Below, in pieces: positions 9,324-18,367 of a stretch of 64,000 nt of DNA. Position numbers and translations under genes: made by a program. The DNA is from an uncultured Clostridiaceae bacterium (GTDB lineage Bacteria > Bacillota > Clostridia > TANB77 > CAG-508). The stretch lies in NCBI GenBank assembly GCA_947577025.1, contig CANPTO010000009.1:1-64000 (forward strand). Direction: 5' to 3'. Below the pieces are notes generated by a model that saw only the letters and a list, made by a program, of their open reading frames with translations, was not told where the DNA came from and made no database searches. The first letter of the stretch is position 1. Every line of letters starts with the position of its first letter.

Positions 9324-10169
9324 ATGGCTATAGTTGCATTTTGGAGCGATGAAAAAAAAGAAACTGGTCAAACACTATCAATGGTAGCATTAACAACATA
9401 TATGGCAATAGAACATAACTATAAAATCTTAAACTTGAGCACTAACTTTAAAGATGAAACACTAGAAAATTGTTATTGGCCAATAGAAAAAGAAAACTTA
9501 CTAATAAAGCAAATAGCGCAAGATAAAGGCGAAGTTGTAGGAATAGAATCAGGAATAGAAGGATTAGTTAAAATAATAAAAAGTAACAAAACAACATCTA
9601 ACATAATATCAAACTACAGCAAAGCAGTTTTCAATAATAGGTTAGACGTGCTATGTGCTCCTAAAACAAAAGTATATAGTGAATATTTAGAATATGCAAA
9701 AATGTATCCAGAAATATTAAATATAGCAAGCAGAAGTTATGACCTAATATTTGTAGATATATCAAAAAATATGGATGAACAAGAATCAAATAGAATACTA
9801 GAATTAGCAGATGTAATAATAATAAACATAACACAAAGACTACAAATAATAGACAAATACAATGTATTAAGAGAGGAAAATCCATTTTTTAAAAATAACA
9901 ATGTATTATTAAACATAGGAAGATATGACAAATTTTCAAAATACAATATTAAAAACATTTCAAGGTATTTAAGGTTAAAAAAAGATGCACTAGCAGTTCC
10001 ATATAACACACTATTTTTTGAAAGTTGTTCAGAAGGAAAAGTAGCAGAATTTTTTCTAAGACTAAGAAATGCAGATGATGGAGACAGAAACCAAACCTTT
10101 ATACAAGAAGTATCAAGAATGGCAAAAGAAGTAATATACAAATTGCAAGAATTACAAATAAGAATGTAA
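9324..10169 (+). CDS. Second ParA/MinD-like protein of the Tad locus
   Basis: 281 residues. It begins I-V-A-F-W-S-D-E-K-K-E-T-G-Q-T-L-S-M-V-A, which has the layout of a ParA/CpaE strand-loop-helix, but the loop lacks the normal K-G-G-x-G-K-T, so it is a degenerate P-loop. A segment Y-D-L-I-F-V-D-I-S-K resembles the strand with the Walker B aspartate. The start is one base after the previous stop, with a GGAG site, so the two are probably translationally coupled. Likely role: localisation or regulation of the pilus machine; this is inferred from context. Confidence 0.7.
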   Translation: MAIVAFWSDEKKETGQTLSMVALTTYMAIEHNYKILNLSTNFKDETLENCYWPIEKENLLIKQIAQDKGEVVGIESGIEGLVKIIKSNKTTSNIISNYSKAVFNNRLDVLCAPKTKVYSEYLEYAKMYPEILNIASRSYDLIFVDISKNMDEQESNRILELADVIIINITQRLQIIDKYNVLREENPFFKNNNVLLNIGRYDKFSKYNIKNISRYLRLKKDALAVPYNTLFFESCSEGKVAEFFLRLRNADDGDRNQTFIQEVSRMAKEVIYKLQELQIRM

Positions 10170-10178
10170 ATAAAAGCT

Positions 10179-10214
10179 ATATCTTACCTAAAACAATATT
10201 TAGGTAAGAATATG
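10179..10214 (+). terminator. Hairpin between tadZ-like genes and cpaF
   Basis: CTTACCTAAA pairs with TTTAGGTAAG around a short loop. No clear T run follows, so it may be a weak attenuator or mRNA-processing stem instead of a full terminator. Confidence 0.4.
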
Positions 10215-10266
10215 CAAAAATAATATAAAAAGAAGCACAAACAAAAAAAGAAAGGAGCCTTAAAAT

Positions 10267-12227
10267 ATGTTCAACATCATAATGATAATAGCTGTATTAA
10301 TAGGTGCAGGGGCTTTAATAGTATATAAACTAAAGAAAAAGCAAGATGAAAAAGTAGAAGAACAAGTACAAGTAGATGACAAAACATATACATTAGAAAA
10401 AATGACTGCATTTGTAAAAAAGAGGCTAGATGAAATCACAAAAATAAACCTTTATGACATAGGCTTATCAGAAGAAGAACTAAAAAGAAGAAAAAGCAAA
10501 AAATATGAATTGAAAAAGGCTCTAAAAGGTTGTACATATGGAGATATAAATGATAAAAAATATGTCAAAGAATTAATATATGACTTACTTTCAAAAGAAT
10601 ATGGCGTAACAGAAATAAATGTATCAAAAGCCATATCATTTGACATACCATCACTATTAACTGCGCAAGATAAATTTGACATTGTATTATATATGTACAA
10701 GCAAGAATTTGGATATGAAGCCTTAACGGAAATAATAAAAAAATATGACTTAGCAAAACTAAAATATGTTGCAGGAGAAGCAAAACCATCATATGTAATA
10801 ACAGACGAAGAAATAAGTGACATATTTGAAAAAGAAAACTTCATACTATCATTTCAAGACAAACTAAATGTAGTAGTACAAAGGATATATCAACAATATA
10901 AAGGTTACAGCACAATAGATGAAATAAGAGACATGAATATAGATGGTATATCAGGTGGTGTATCAGGTTTGCCAGAAAGCTTTTTAAGCCAAGTAGCACA
11001 AGCAGACAGTGACTACTTAGGACAAGTATTAGAACACAAAGTACCACGAGCATGTGACAGTATATGGATAATGTTCCAAGGTAAATCAATACGTTTAGCA
11101 TTCCTTTCATTTGGGACAGAAGCAGAACTAAAAAGAGTATGTCAAAACATATATAAATACAATAACCCAGGTCAATTATCAGACACAAATGGATTTAAAA
11201 TAAACGAAATGAAAGATGGTTCACGTGTCGTTGTTGTAAGACCAAGTATGTCAGAAACATGGGCATTTTTCGTAAGAAAATTTGACGTAAAACGTTCAAC
11301 TTTAGAGCAATGGTTTAAAAATGAACCAGGAGCAGACGAATCAATAGAACTACTAAAATACCTAGTAAAAGGAGCAAGAATAACATCAATTACTGGTGAG
11401 CAAGGTTGCCGGAAAAACAACATTGCTTATGGGAATGATAGAAAATATATACGAAACAATGAACCTTCGTATTACAGAAACAGCATTCGAGTTACACTTA
11501 AGAAGAATATATCCAACAAGAAACATACTATCAATGCGTGAAACAGAAACAATATCAGGACAAGACTGCTTGGACGTTCAAAAGAAAACTGACGGTTCAG
11601 TAAATATAATTCGGAGAGGTTGCAACAGACCCCGTAGCATCTTGGATGATACAATCAGCCCAAGTTGCATCAAAATTCACACTATTTACTCACCACGCAA
11701 AAACATTTCCAGACTTAGTAACAGCCCTACGTAACTCAATGTTAAGAGCAGGAGTATTCAAAGACGAAAGAACAGCAGAAGAGCAAGTAGTATCAGTATT
11801 AAACTTTGACATCCACTTAGCAAAAAACTTTAGAGGAAAAAGGTATGTAGAAAGAGTAACAGAATGTATACCAGTAGAAGACAAAAATGAATACACATTT
11901 GACCATAGAAACGAAAAAACATTAGAAGGAAAACTAGATAAATTTATGGACAATGCAACACACTACTTTACAAAATCAACAAATAGAGAATTATTCAAAC
12001 ACGTAAACATATTAGAATACCATGATGGAGAATACATAATAACAAACAAAATATCAGACACAAACATAAAAGAAATGATAAACAATATGGACGAAACAGA
12101 TGCAGAAGAATTTGCAAAATTCGTACAAAAACATTGGAACACAAAAATAAAACAATTTGAAGAAGAAAAAGAACAAACAGAAGCAAAAAAACGCGGAAGA
12201 AAATCAAAAACAGAAGTCGGAAATTAG
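10267..12227 (+). CDS. cpaF: CpaF/TadA secretion ATPase, two CGG +1 sites
   Basis: The motor ATPase of Tad/Flp pilus assembly, 652 residues when read with two frame changes. The ATG follows GAAAGGAG. A membrane helix at about 3-21 is unusual for CpaF. Codons 1-381 end at CGG 11410-11412; skipping C completes Walker A as T-G-E-Q-G-C-G-K-T-T with the correct G-x4-G-K-T spacing. 67 codons later CGG 11612-11614 restores N-I-I-G-E-V-A-T-D-P, then A-S-K-F-T-L-F-T-H-H-A and the C-terminal domain. The C-terminal tail is basic (K-K-R-G-R-K-S-K). Without both changes no ATPase can be made. Other known secretion ATPases lack the membrane anchor. Confidence 0.93.
11410..11412 (+). other. CGG +1 site (cpaF, P-loop)
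   Basis: GGT TGC CGG AAA AAC in the zero frame; TGC GGA AAA ACA ACA after skipping C. Supplies the invariant Walker A glycine. Confidence 0.95.
11612..11614 (+). other. CGG +1 site (cpaF, second)
   Basis: ATA ATT CGG AGA in the zero frame; ATT GGA GAG GTT after skipping C. Restores I-I-G-E-V-A-T-D-P-V-A-S-W. Confidence 0.93.
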
Positions 12228-12280
12228 AAATTAAAAAATAGGAAATATAATTTAGATTATAAAAAGATAAAAGATAGTAT

Positions 12281-12364
12281 ATGGAAGTTAGAAATTGGTA
12301 TAATATAAATTCATTAAAGGAATTACCAAAATGAGACATCTGACTTCCGACTTCTGACATCTTA
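12281..12364. repeat. Interspersed repeat family B
   Basis: Left arm GGAAGTTAGAAATTGG-like, an internal GGTA...TTACC stem, and right arm ATCTGACTTCCGACTTCTG-like. It sits just before the tadBC ribosome site. Confidence 0.65.
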
Positions 12365-12384
12365 ACAGGAGGTGAAAAAGTAAA

Positions 12385-14461
12385 ATGGATACTCAAATGA
12401 TGAAATATTTACTAATACGGAGTAGGAGGTCTACTTGCAGTAATAGTTTTAACATATATAATTTTACAAAAGAATAACAAAGAAAGAAAATACATAACAA
12501 GCTTACAACAAGGAACAAAAAAATCAAAATTTTCATCAGAAATAATATATCAAAAACTATATCTATTTTATTTAAAAACCCCTTTCATAAAAAGGTATAT
12601 ACTAAAGCTAAGAAGAAGACTAGAAATAATAAATATAGATGATGAATACCTAACAAGGTTACAATCATCAAAAATATTATCAAAAGCATTTTTAATAGTA
12701 ATACCAATAACAATAGCAATAATAGTGCTAACCAAAAATAACATGTTATTAATGAGCATATTACTAATATTTGAAGTATTTATGCTAGACACCTTTATAG
12801 ATGGAATGGTAGACAAAATAGATAACAACCTATTAAAACAACAAATACAATTTTTTACCGAAATAAGACATGCTTACCACGAATTTAACATGGTAGAAGA
12901 AGCAATATATCAAACAGCACAAGATGATGACAACCCAGAAATGTCAAGGCAAGCAGAAAAAATATATGAAGTACTAATATCAGATGACCCAGAATCAGAA
13001 CTAGAAAAATACTATGATGTTGCACCAAACAGTTACTTAAAAGAGTTTGCAGGGGTATCATACCTAACAAAAGAATTTGGTGATAGAAAAGTAGATGGAG
13101 CATCACTATACTTAAAAAACTTAAACAACATAACACAAGAAATGCAACTAGAAATATTAAAAAGAGATAAACTAGACTATGTATTTCAAAGTTTATCAGT
13201 AATAGCAATAGTACCAATGCTATGCTTAGAGCCAATAAAAAATTGGGCAATATCACAATTTAGTTTCGTAGAAGGCTTTTACAATGGAAAAAATGGAATG
13301 TTAGTACAAATACTAATATTACTAACAACATTTATATGTTATATATTAACAAGAAAACTAAAAGATAATGGTTCAACAGCCATGGACACAAAAAACACCG
13401 AAAACCCATGGCAAGAAAAACTATATAGAATAAAACTAATAAAAAAATTAGTAGACCTATTTGTACCAAAAGATGGAACCGCAGAAAGCAGAAAAGTAAA
13501 AACACTAATGAAAAAAGCGGCAAGTAAAGACAAAATAGAATGGATATATATAAACAGAATAGTACTGTGTATAGCAACATTTATAGTATCAGTATTCCTA
13601 TTTGCACAATTACATAGAATAACAATAAATAATGTATATACAGACCCAACCACAACCTATGACATAATAGGAGAAATGTCCGCAAAAGACAGAAGAAAAG
13701 CAATGGAAGTTACAAAATCAGATAACCAATATATAGAACACTTTAAACATAAAACAGACTTAAAAGAAAAAGACATAATAAAAGAAATGGAAAAAGGAAA
13801 AATAAACAAAGACTATGTAGATAGCACATCAGGAGACAGAGAAATAGCAGCAGAAAGAATAATGAAAAAAATAGCAACAATAAACAGTGAACAAATGAGC
13901 TGGGTAGAAGTATTAGGAGCAATGGCACTAGCAATGGTAGCATATAATGCACCAATACTAATGTTAATGTTCCAAGCAAAAATGAGAGTATTAGAAATGG
14001 AAGACGAAGTAATGCAATTCCAAACAATAATACTAATGCTTATGAGAATAGAGAGGGTAAACGTAGAAATAATACTAGAATGGCTAGAAAGATATGCAAA
14101 CATATTTAAAGACCCACTAAGTAAATGTATAAACAACTATGAAGCAGGTCCATGGGAAGCCTTAGAAGCAATGAAAGAAGATGTAACATATCAAGACTTT
14201 ATCAGAATAATAGAAAGTCTTCAAGCAGCAGTAGAAAAAATACCAATAAAAGATGCATTTGATGAGCTAGACACAGAAAGAGACTATTACCAAGCAAAAA
14301 GAAGAGAATCAAATGAAAGACTAATATCAAAAAAAGGAATGATAGGAAAAGGAATAGGATTTACACCAATGGTATTACTATTTGTAGGATACCTAATTAT
14401 ACCATTAGTATTTATAGGATTAACAAGTATGACAACCTCATTTAAAGGAATGACGAAATAG
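12385..14461 (+). CDS. TadB-TadC-like fused inner-membrane platform, one CGG +1 site
   Basis: 691 residues. The ATG follows AGGAGGTG. After only 11 codons an in-frame CGG (12418-12420) occurs; skipping C gives L-L-I-G-V-G-G-L-L-A-V-I-V-L-T-Y, the first membrane helix, and opens the remaining 680 codons. Further membrane segments lie near residues 112-140, 270, 305, 395, 515 and 660. Two helical type II secretion F-like blocks are visible (about 150-260 and 535-650), so one gene seems to combine the usual TadB and TadC. It would assemble with CpaF at the membrane. The zero frame stops early, so everything depends on the +1 event. Confidence 0.8.
12418..12420 (+). other. CGG +1 site (tadBC, codon 12)
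   Basis: CTA ATA CGG AGT AGG in the zero frame; ATA GGA GTA GGA GGT after skipping C. Creates the first membrane helix of the platform protein. Confidence 0.87.
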
Positions 14462-14546
14462 AGGGTGGAAGTCGGAAGTGAGAATATGAGTAATTCCTTC
14501 GAAGAACTTACTCAAATACCGACCTCCAACCTCTGACCTCTGACAG
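14462..14546. repeat. Interspersed repeat family B
   Basis: Left arm GGTGGAAGTCGGAAGTGAG, internal TCCTTCGAAGAA stem, right arm CCGACCTCCAACCTCTGAC. It fills the gap between tadBC and the first pilin-like gene. Confidence 0.75.
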
Positions 14547-14562
14547 CCGAAAGGAGAAAAAT

Positions 14563-15234
14563 ATGGAAAATGCATCAAAAGCCCTAATAATGGCAGGAAG
14601 TATTTTAATTGCAATAATAGTAATTTCAGTACTAGTAATGGCATATGGAAACCTAACAGAAACGATGAACGCAAAAGATGATGAAGACGCTGTAGAGCAA
14701 GTAATGGAATTTAATAAACAATATGACGTATACTATCGTGACAACCTATATGGAAGTGACATACTATCAATAACAAATAAAGTAGCAGATTACAACGAAA
14801 GGCAATCAAAAGAACAAGGCTATGAAAAATTAGATATAGAAGTAAAATTTAAAACAGAAATAGACGGACCAGATAGAGAAAAAATAATAGACAAAACTAT
14901 TACATATAAATCAGGAATGTTAAAAGAAAAAGTTCAAGATCTAGAAGGTACAATTAACTCATATAAATCTATAAGAAAAGGTAAACAAGAAGAAAAATTA
15001 GGAAAAACAATAGCAGCATTGTCAGGACTAAGAACAAATGAGCTAGAAAAACTATTTGACGAAAAAGATATGCAAGACGAGAGTAGAAAAGGTGAGATAA
15101 AAAGTGATATAAAAAAATATTTAAGCTATAATGCAGCACTAACAACACTAAAAAGTAGGAAATTTAAAGCTACAAAATTTGAATATGATGAAAAGACCAA
15201 AAGAATAAAAACAATGAAATTTAGTGAAATTTGA
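14563..15234 (+). CDS. Tad-locus pilin-like protein 1 (MENASKAL family)
   Basis: 223 residues, starting M-E-N-A-S-K-A-L-I-M-A-G-S-I-L-I-A-I-I-V. This is the same start as three other genes of the locus (15348, 16501, 16954), so they are paralogues. The N-terminus is one hydrophobic helix (about 7-30) followed by a charged, soluble domain, the general plan of pilins and pseudopilins, although no classical cleavage motif is seen. The C-terminal 90 residues are rich in Lys/Glu and likely helical. AAGGAG site. I infer a structural subunit; the family is not one I can name. Confidence 0.65.
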   Translation: MENASKALIMAGSILIAIIVISVLVMAYGNLTETMNAKDDEDAVEQVMEFNKQYDVYYRDNLYGSDILSITNKVADYNERQSKEQGYEKLDIEVKFKTEIDGPDREKIIDKTITYKSGMLKEKVQDLEGTINSYKSIRKGKQEEKLGKTIAALSGLRTNELEKLFDEKDMQDESRKGEIKSDIKKYLSYNAALTTLKSRKFKATKFEYDEKTKRIKTMKFSEI

Positions 15235-15332
15235 AATTAGAGGTTGAAAGTTAGAAGTTGGAATATAAGGTAAATTCTTCGAAGGAATTCCCTAAGCTTC
15301 CAACCTCCAACCTCAAACTTCCAACATCCATT
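15234..15332. repeat. Interspersed repeat family B
   Basis: Left arm GAGGTTGAAAGTTAGAAG, internal ATTCTTCGAAGGAAT stem, right arm CTTCCAACCTCCAACCTC. It lies between the first two pilin-like genes. Confidence 0.75.
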
Positions 15333-15347
15333 AAAGGAGGGAGAAAA

Positions 15348-15851
15348 ATGGAAAACGCCTCAAAAGCCCTAATAATGGCTGCAAGTATACTTCTAGGTCT
15401 AATGATAGTATCAGTTGGCACAGTACTATTTAACTCCTTCGGAGGTTTTAGTAAAAACATAACAGAAGAAATAGCCAAAAAGCAAATAGCAGAATTTAAC
15501 GCACAATTTCAAAAATATGAAGGAAAAAAAATTACAACACATGACATAGTAACACTTGCAAACCTAGCACAAAAAAACAACAAAGAATATGAATTAGAAG
15601 AAAAGCAAAAAAGCAACAAAGAAGAAGAAAATACAAATTATGTACAAATACAACTAAGTGGAGAAGGTTCAGATCCAAAAAACAAAAATTTAGAAGGATG
15701 GGATGAAAATAAATTAACTCGTTTTATAGAGAATAATAACATGATAAAAAAAGACGATAATACACTAGAAGTAAAATACTATTATATATCCCAAATAGTA
15801 GTTAGCCCATTAACAGGAAGAGTAACATATGTAGAAATAAAGCCAATTTAG
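15348..15851 (+). CDS. Tad-locus pilin-like protein 2 (MENASKAL family)
   Basis: 167 residues. I chose the ATG after AAAGGAGG; an in-frame upstream ATG at 15258 lies in the repeat and has no ribosome site. It begins M-E-N-A-S-K-A-L-I-M-A-A-S-I-L-L-G-L-M-I, a hydrophobic helix to about residue 30, then a soluble domain with an acidic Lys/Glu stretch near 85-100. It ends with T-Y-V-E-I-K-P-I, resembling the last strand in its paralogues. Likely minor pilin or pilus-associated subunit. Confidence 0.65.
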   Translation: MENASKALIMAASILLGLMIVSVGTVLFNSFGGFSKNITEEIAKKQIAEFNAQFQKYEGKKITTHDIVTLANLAQKNNKEYELEEKQKSNKEEENTNYVQIQLSGEGSDPKNKNLEGWDENKLTRFIENNNMIKKDDNTLEVKYYYISQIVVSPLTGRVTYVEIKPI

Positions 15852-15882
15852 CAAAAAAATACAAAAAAGTAATAATTTACAT

Positions 15883-15911
15883 TTGCAAAAAGTAAATAAT
15901 AATGTTATAAT
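15883..15911 (+). promoter_or_regulatory. Sigma-A-like promoter
   Basis: TTGCAA at 15883-15888, 17-base spacer, TATAAT at 15906-15911. It would start a transcript inside the Tad locus for the gene at 15929. Confidence 0.5.
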
Positions 15912-15928
15912 AAAGAGGAACATGTAAA

Positions 15929-16357
15929 ATGAAAAAGTTTTTTACAATAATGGTTATTATAGTCCTAATAATAGTAGCAGTAGTAGCCTATAAATATAGT
16001 ACATATAAAACAAACATACTAAGAGTGCAAAAGCTAAACAAAGAATATGAAACATACACCGAAGGCGAAATATTAGGAACATCACTAATAACAGTAATAA
16101 ACAAAGCAATAGATAGCAACGAAAAAAATGAAATAAAAAAAGATGATAAAAACATGTACATAGAAAATGACACCACATCAATAAAAATAGAAATAAAATT
16201 TTTAGAAGCCGAAAACACATTTGAAATGGAAAGAATACAAAAACTAGGCTCAGAAGAATTCATAAAAAACTATGCAGTAATGAACTTCAAATGTACAAAA
16301 AAAGAATATCATCAAAAAACAAATAGCATAAAATATATGTTATTTGAACAAGTATAG
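15929..16357 (+). CDS. Tad-locus small membrane-anchored protein
   Basis: 142 residues. One N-terminal hydrophobic helix (about 4-24) is followed by a soluble domain. The start M-K-K-F-F-T differs from the MENASKAL paralogues, but T-E-G-E-I-L-G-T-S-L-I-T-V-I-N-K-A resembles their T-H-D-I-V-T-L-A-N region, and Y-M-L-F-E-Q-V their C-terminus, so I infer a distant relative. It has its own promoter (15883-15911) and a GAGGA site. Confidence 0.55.
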   Translation: MKKFFTIMVIIVLIIVAVVAYKYSTYKTNILRVQKLNKEYETYTEGEILGTSLITVINKAIDSNEKNEIKKDDKNMYIENDTTSIKIEIKFLEAENTFEMERIQKLGSEEFIKNYAVMNFKCTKKEYHQKTNSIKYMLFEQV

Positions 16358-16373
16358 TTATTAATTTTTAATT

Positions 16374-16476
16374 GAGAAGTTAGAAGTTAGAAGTTAGAAG
16401 TTAGAATATAGGGTAAATACTTCGAAGAAATCACCCAAAATTCCAACCTCCAACCACCAACTTCCAACCTCTAATA
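16374..16476. repeat. Interspersed repeat family B with tandem GAAGTTA units
   Basis: The left arm is four near-identical tandem copies of the seven-base unit AGAAGTT. An internal TACTTCGAAGAAAT stem follows, and the right arm is CCAACCTCCAACCACCAAC-like. Placed just before the 16501 gene. Confidence 0.75.
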
Positions 16477-16500
16477 TATAAAACAAAGGAGGAATTTATT

Positions 16501-16947
16501 ATGGAGAACGCATCAAAAGCATTAATTATAGCAGGTGCAATTTTATTATCAATATTAATTATAGGGTTAGGAATGATGGTATTTAACAATGCCAAAAACG
16601 CATTAACATCAGCAAACTTAGACGCAGAACAAATAGACGCATTTAACTCAAAATTAGAAACATATATAGGAGATGACAAAAGAGGAACAGATGTAAGAAC
16701 TTTATGTGATACTGTAAAATCTAGTAATGCATCAGCAGAAGAGGAAAATTTTGTAAAATTAATTTATACTGATGGGAGTAACAAAGAATTTACAAGTCAA
16801 AGTGATATATTGAACTTAAGAAATGAGATAAAGAATGGAAAGCGTTATGATGTAAAAGCAAACTATAATAAAGATACTAAGCTAATAGATAAAATAACTA
16901 TAAGTGATCCAATTACAACTAGTAAGCCTGAGACTCCAGAAGGATAA
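16501..16947 (+). CDS. Tad-locus pilin-like protein 3 (MENASKAL family)
   Basis: 148 residues, M-E-N-A-S-K-A-L-I-I-A-G-A-I-L-L-S-I-L-I at the start, then a helix to about 29 and the domain with I-D-A-F-N-S-K-L-E-T-Y and D-V-R-T-L-C-D-T-V-K that parallels E-F-N-A-Q-F-Q-K-Y...V-T-L-A-N in the 15348 paralogue. This shared Q/E-x2-F-N-x3 pattern defines the group. AAGGAGG site. The next gene starts seven bases after the stop. Confidence 0.65.
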   Translation: MENASKALIIAGAILLSILIIGLGMMVFNNAKNALTSANLDAEQIDAFNSKLETYIGDDKRGTDVRTLCDTVKSSNASAEEENFVKLIYTDGSNKEFTSQSDILNLRNEIKNGKRYDVKANYNKDTKLIDKITISDPITTSKPETPEG

Positions 16948-16953
16948 AAAGTT

Positions 16954-17706
16954 ATGGAAAATGCTACACACGCCTTAATGATGGCATTTGCAGTATTAAT
17001 ATTTGTAACAGCATTAACAATATCAATGGTTTCATTAAATAGTGTAAAGAGGGTATCAGATGCCATACTTTACACTAAAGATGAAACCAACTATTATACA
17101 TATACAGATGTTAAAGGCAAAGCCGCAGAAAATAGAATAGTAGGACTAGAAACAATAATACCAACCCTATACAAATATTATAAAGAAAACTATACAGTAG
17201 TATTTAGGCAAGCAAATTATAATAAAGAAACAGGAGACTTTGTTTCAGGAACAATGGAATATCTACCAGTATATAAAGTGCCTTCAACGAGAAACTGGGA
17301 AAGTTCATATAAAGATTTAATGAAAAAGAAATACGGAAATAAAAATGGTATTGAATATAAAGAGAATAAAACCTTATCAGATGGAGAGATATTTTCATTT
17401 GATATAGATGAAGAAACTTTAAGGCATGAACCATGGACAGGAAGTGAAGACAAAGTACAAGAAAATATTAGATGTTTCTTAAATGGCACAATATATAATA
17501 ATCCAAATAATAATTTAAAATATAAAGATTATTCTGAATCACCACTACAACTAGGAGGATTCATAGGTAAATATGGAAATAGTAAATTTGTTGAAACAAT
17601 AGAAGAATATAATTATAAATCATCACAAGCTACAGATAGCACAATAGGTAGTTTAACAAAGGAAAAATTAAAAAGAATGATAGTATTTACACGTATATTA
17701 GAATAA
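16954..17706 (+). CDS. Tad-locus pilin-like protein 4 (MENATHAL variant)
   Basis: 250 residues. It opens M-E-N-A-T-H-A-L-M-M-A-F-A-V-L-I-F-V-T-A, a hydrophobic helix to about 28, and continues as a larger soluble domain rich in Tyr and Lys with no cysteine pair. The start follows the previous stop by six bases with GAAGGA inside the preceding gene's end, so translation is probably coupled. It is larger than its paralogues and could be a tip or minor subunit; that is inference. Confidence 0.62.
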   Translation: MENATHALMMAFAVLIFVTALTISMVSLNSVKRVSDAILYTKDETNYYTYTDVKGKAAENRIVGLETIIPTLYKYYKENYTVVFRQANYNKETGDFVSGTMEYLPVYKVPSTRNWESSYKDLMKKKYGNKNGIEYKENKTLSDGEIFSFDIDEETLRHEPWTGSEDKVQENIRCFLNGTIYNNPNNNLKYKDYSESPLQLGGFIGKYGNSKFVETIEEYNYKSSQATDSTIGSLTKEKLKRMIVFTRILE

Positions 17707-17727
17707 TAATAAAAAAGGAGGAAAGAG

Positions 17728-18255
17728 ATGGGAGATAGTTTAATAACAATTGTAGCAATATTTTTAGCAGCAGTATTAATGTTTGTATTTCCATTAATGG
17801 CAATGTCAGAAAGAACAGACGATGTATCACAACTTGCAGTACAAACAGCAACAACAGACTTTGTAGACAATGTAAGGTCAACAGGAAAACTAACAATAGA
17901 TGACTATGAAAAATACATGGAAACTATAGCCTCAACAGGAAATTCCTTTGATGTAGATGTAGAAGTTCAAATATTAGACGAAAATCCTGGAGTTAAAACT
18001 ACACAAGCAGAAATGACAAAAATAGGGGAAAACTTATACTACAACTTATATACAAGCCAAGTATTAGAAAAATTAGAAGATGAGGGCAGAATAACCCTAA
18101 AAGAAGGAGATATGGTTTCAGCAACAGTAAGAAACACAAACAGAACAATAGCACAAATACTAAAGAACTTCTTTTACCAAATAGCAGGAAATGACACATA
18201 CCAAATAGCTGCACAAAATGCAGGAATAGTTAGTGTAAATGGAAGTAGAAAATAA
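17728..18255 (+). CDS. Tad-locus membrane-anchored protein, unknown
   Basis: 175 residues, AAGGAGG site. N-terminal hydrophobic helix at about 5-25, then a soluble domain with T-T-D-F-V-D-N-V-R-S-T-G-K-L-T-I-D-D-Y-E near 47. The pattern of a short helix followed by a 'two-layer' soluble part resembles TadE/TadF-type pseudopilins, but similarity is too weak to name. It is co-directional and tightly spaced (21 bases) with the pilin-like genes. Confidence 0.6.
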   Translation: MGDSLITIVAIFLAAVLMFVFPLMAMSERTDDVSQLAVQTATTDFVDNVRSTGKLTIDDYEKYMETIASTGNSFDVDVEVQILDENPGVKTTQAEMTKIGENLYYNLYTSQVLEKLEDEGRITLKEGDMVSATVRNTNRTIAQILKNFFYQIAGNDTYQIAAQNAGIVSVNGSRK

Positions 18256-18256
18256 A

Positions 18257-18355
18257 TAATTAGAAGTCAGAGGTCAGTAGCAGAAGTCAGAATTTATATT
18301 TTGGACTTCTAACTAAAGACATCTGATTTTTTACATATCCAACCTCCATTAAGAA
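18257..18355. repeat. Interspersed repeat family B
   Basis: AGAAGTCAGAGGTCAG-like left arm, ACTTCTAACT and CATCTGA in the right arm, ending CCAACCTCCATT. It precedes the ribosome site of the gene at 18368. Confidence 0.6.
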
Positions 18356-18367
18356 AGGAAAGCAAAA

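Noticed and set aside
11396..11734. Separate small P-loop protein starting at 11396
   Set aside because: It is the middle section of cpaF between the two CGG sites; there is no ribosome site at 11396.
16374..16476. CRISPR-like array from tandem AGAAGTT units
   Set aside because: The units are seven bases, contiguous and without spacers; they form one arm of a family B hairpin.
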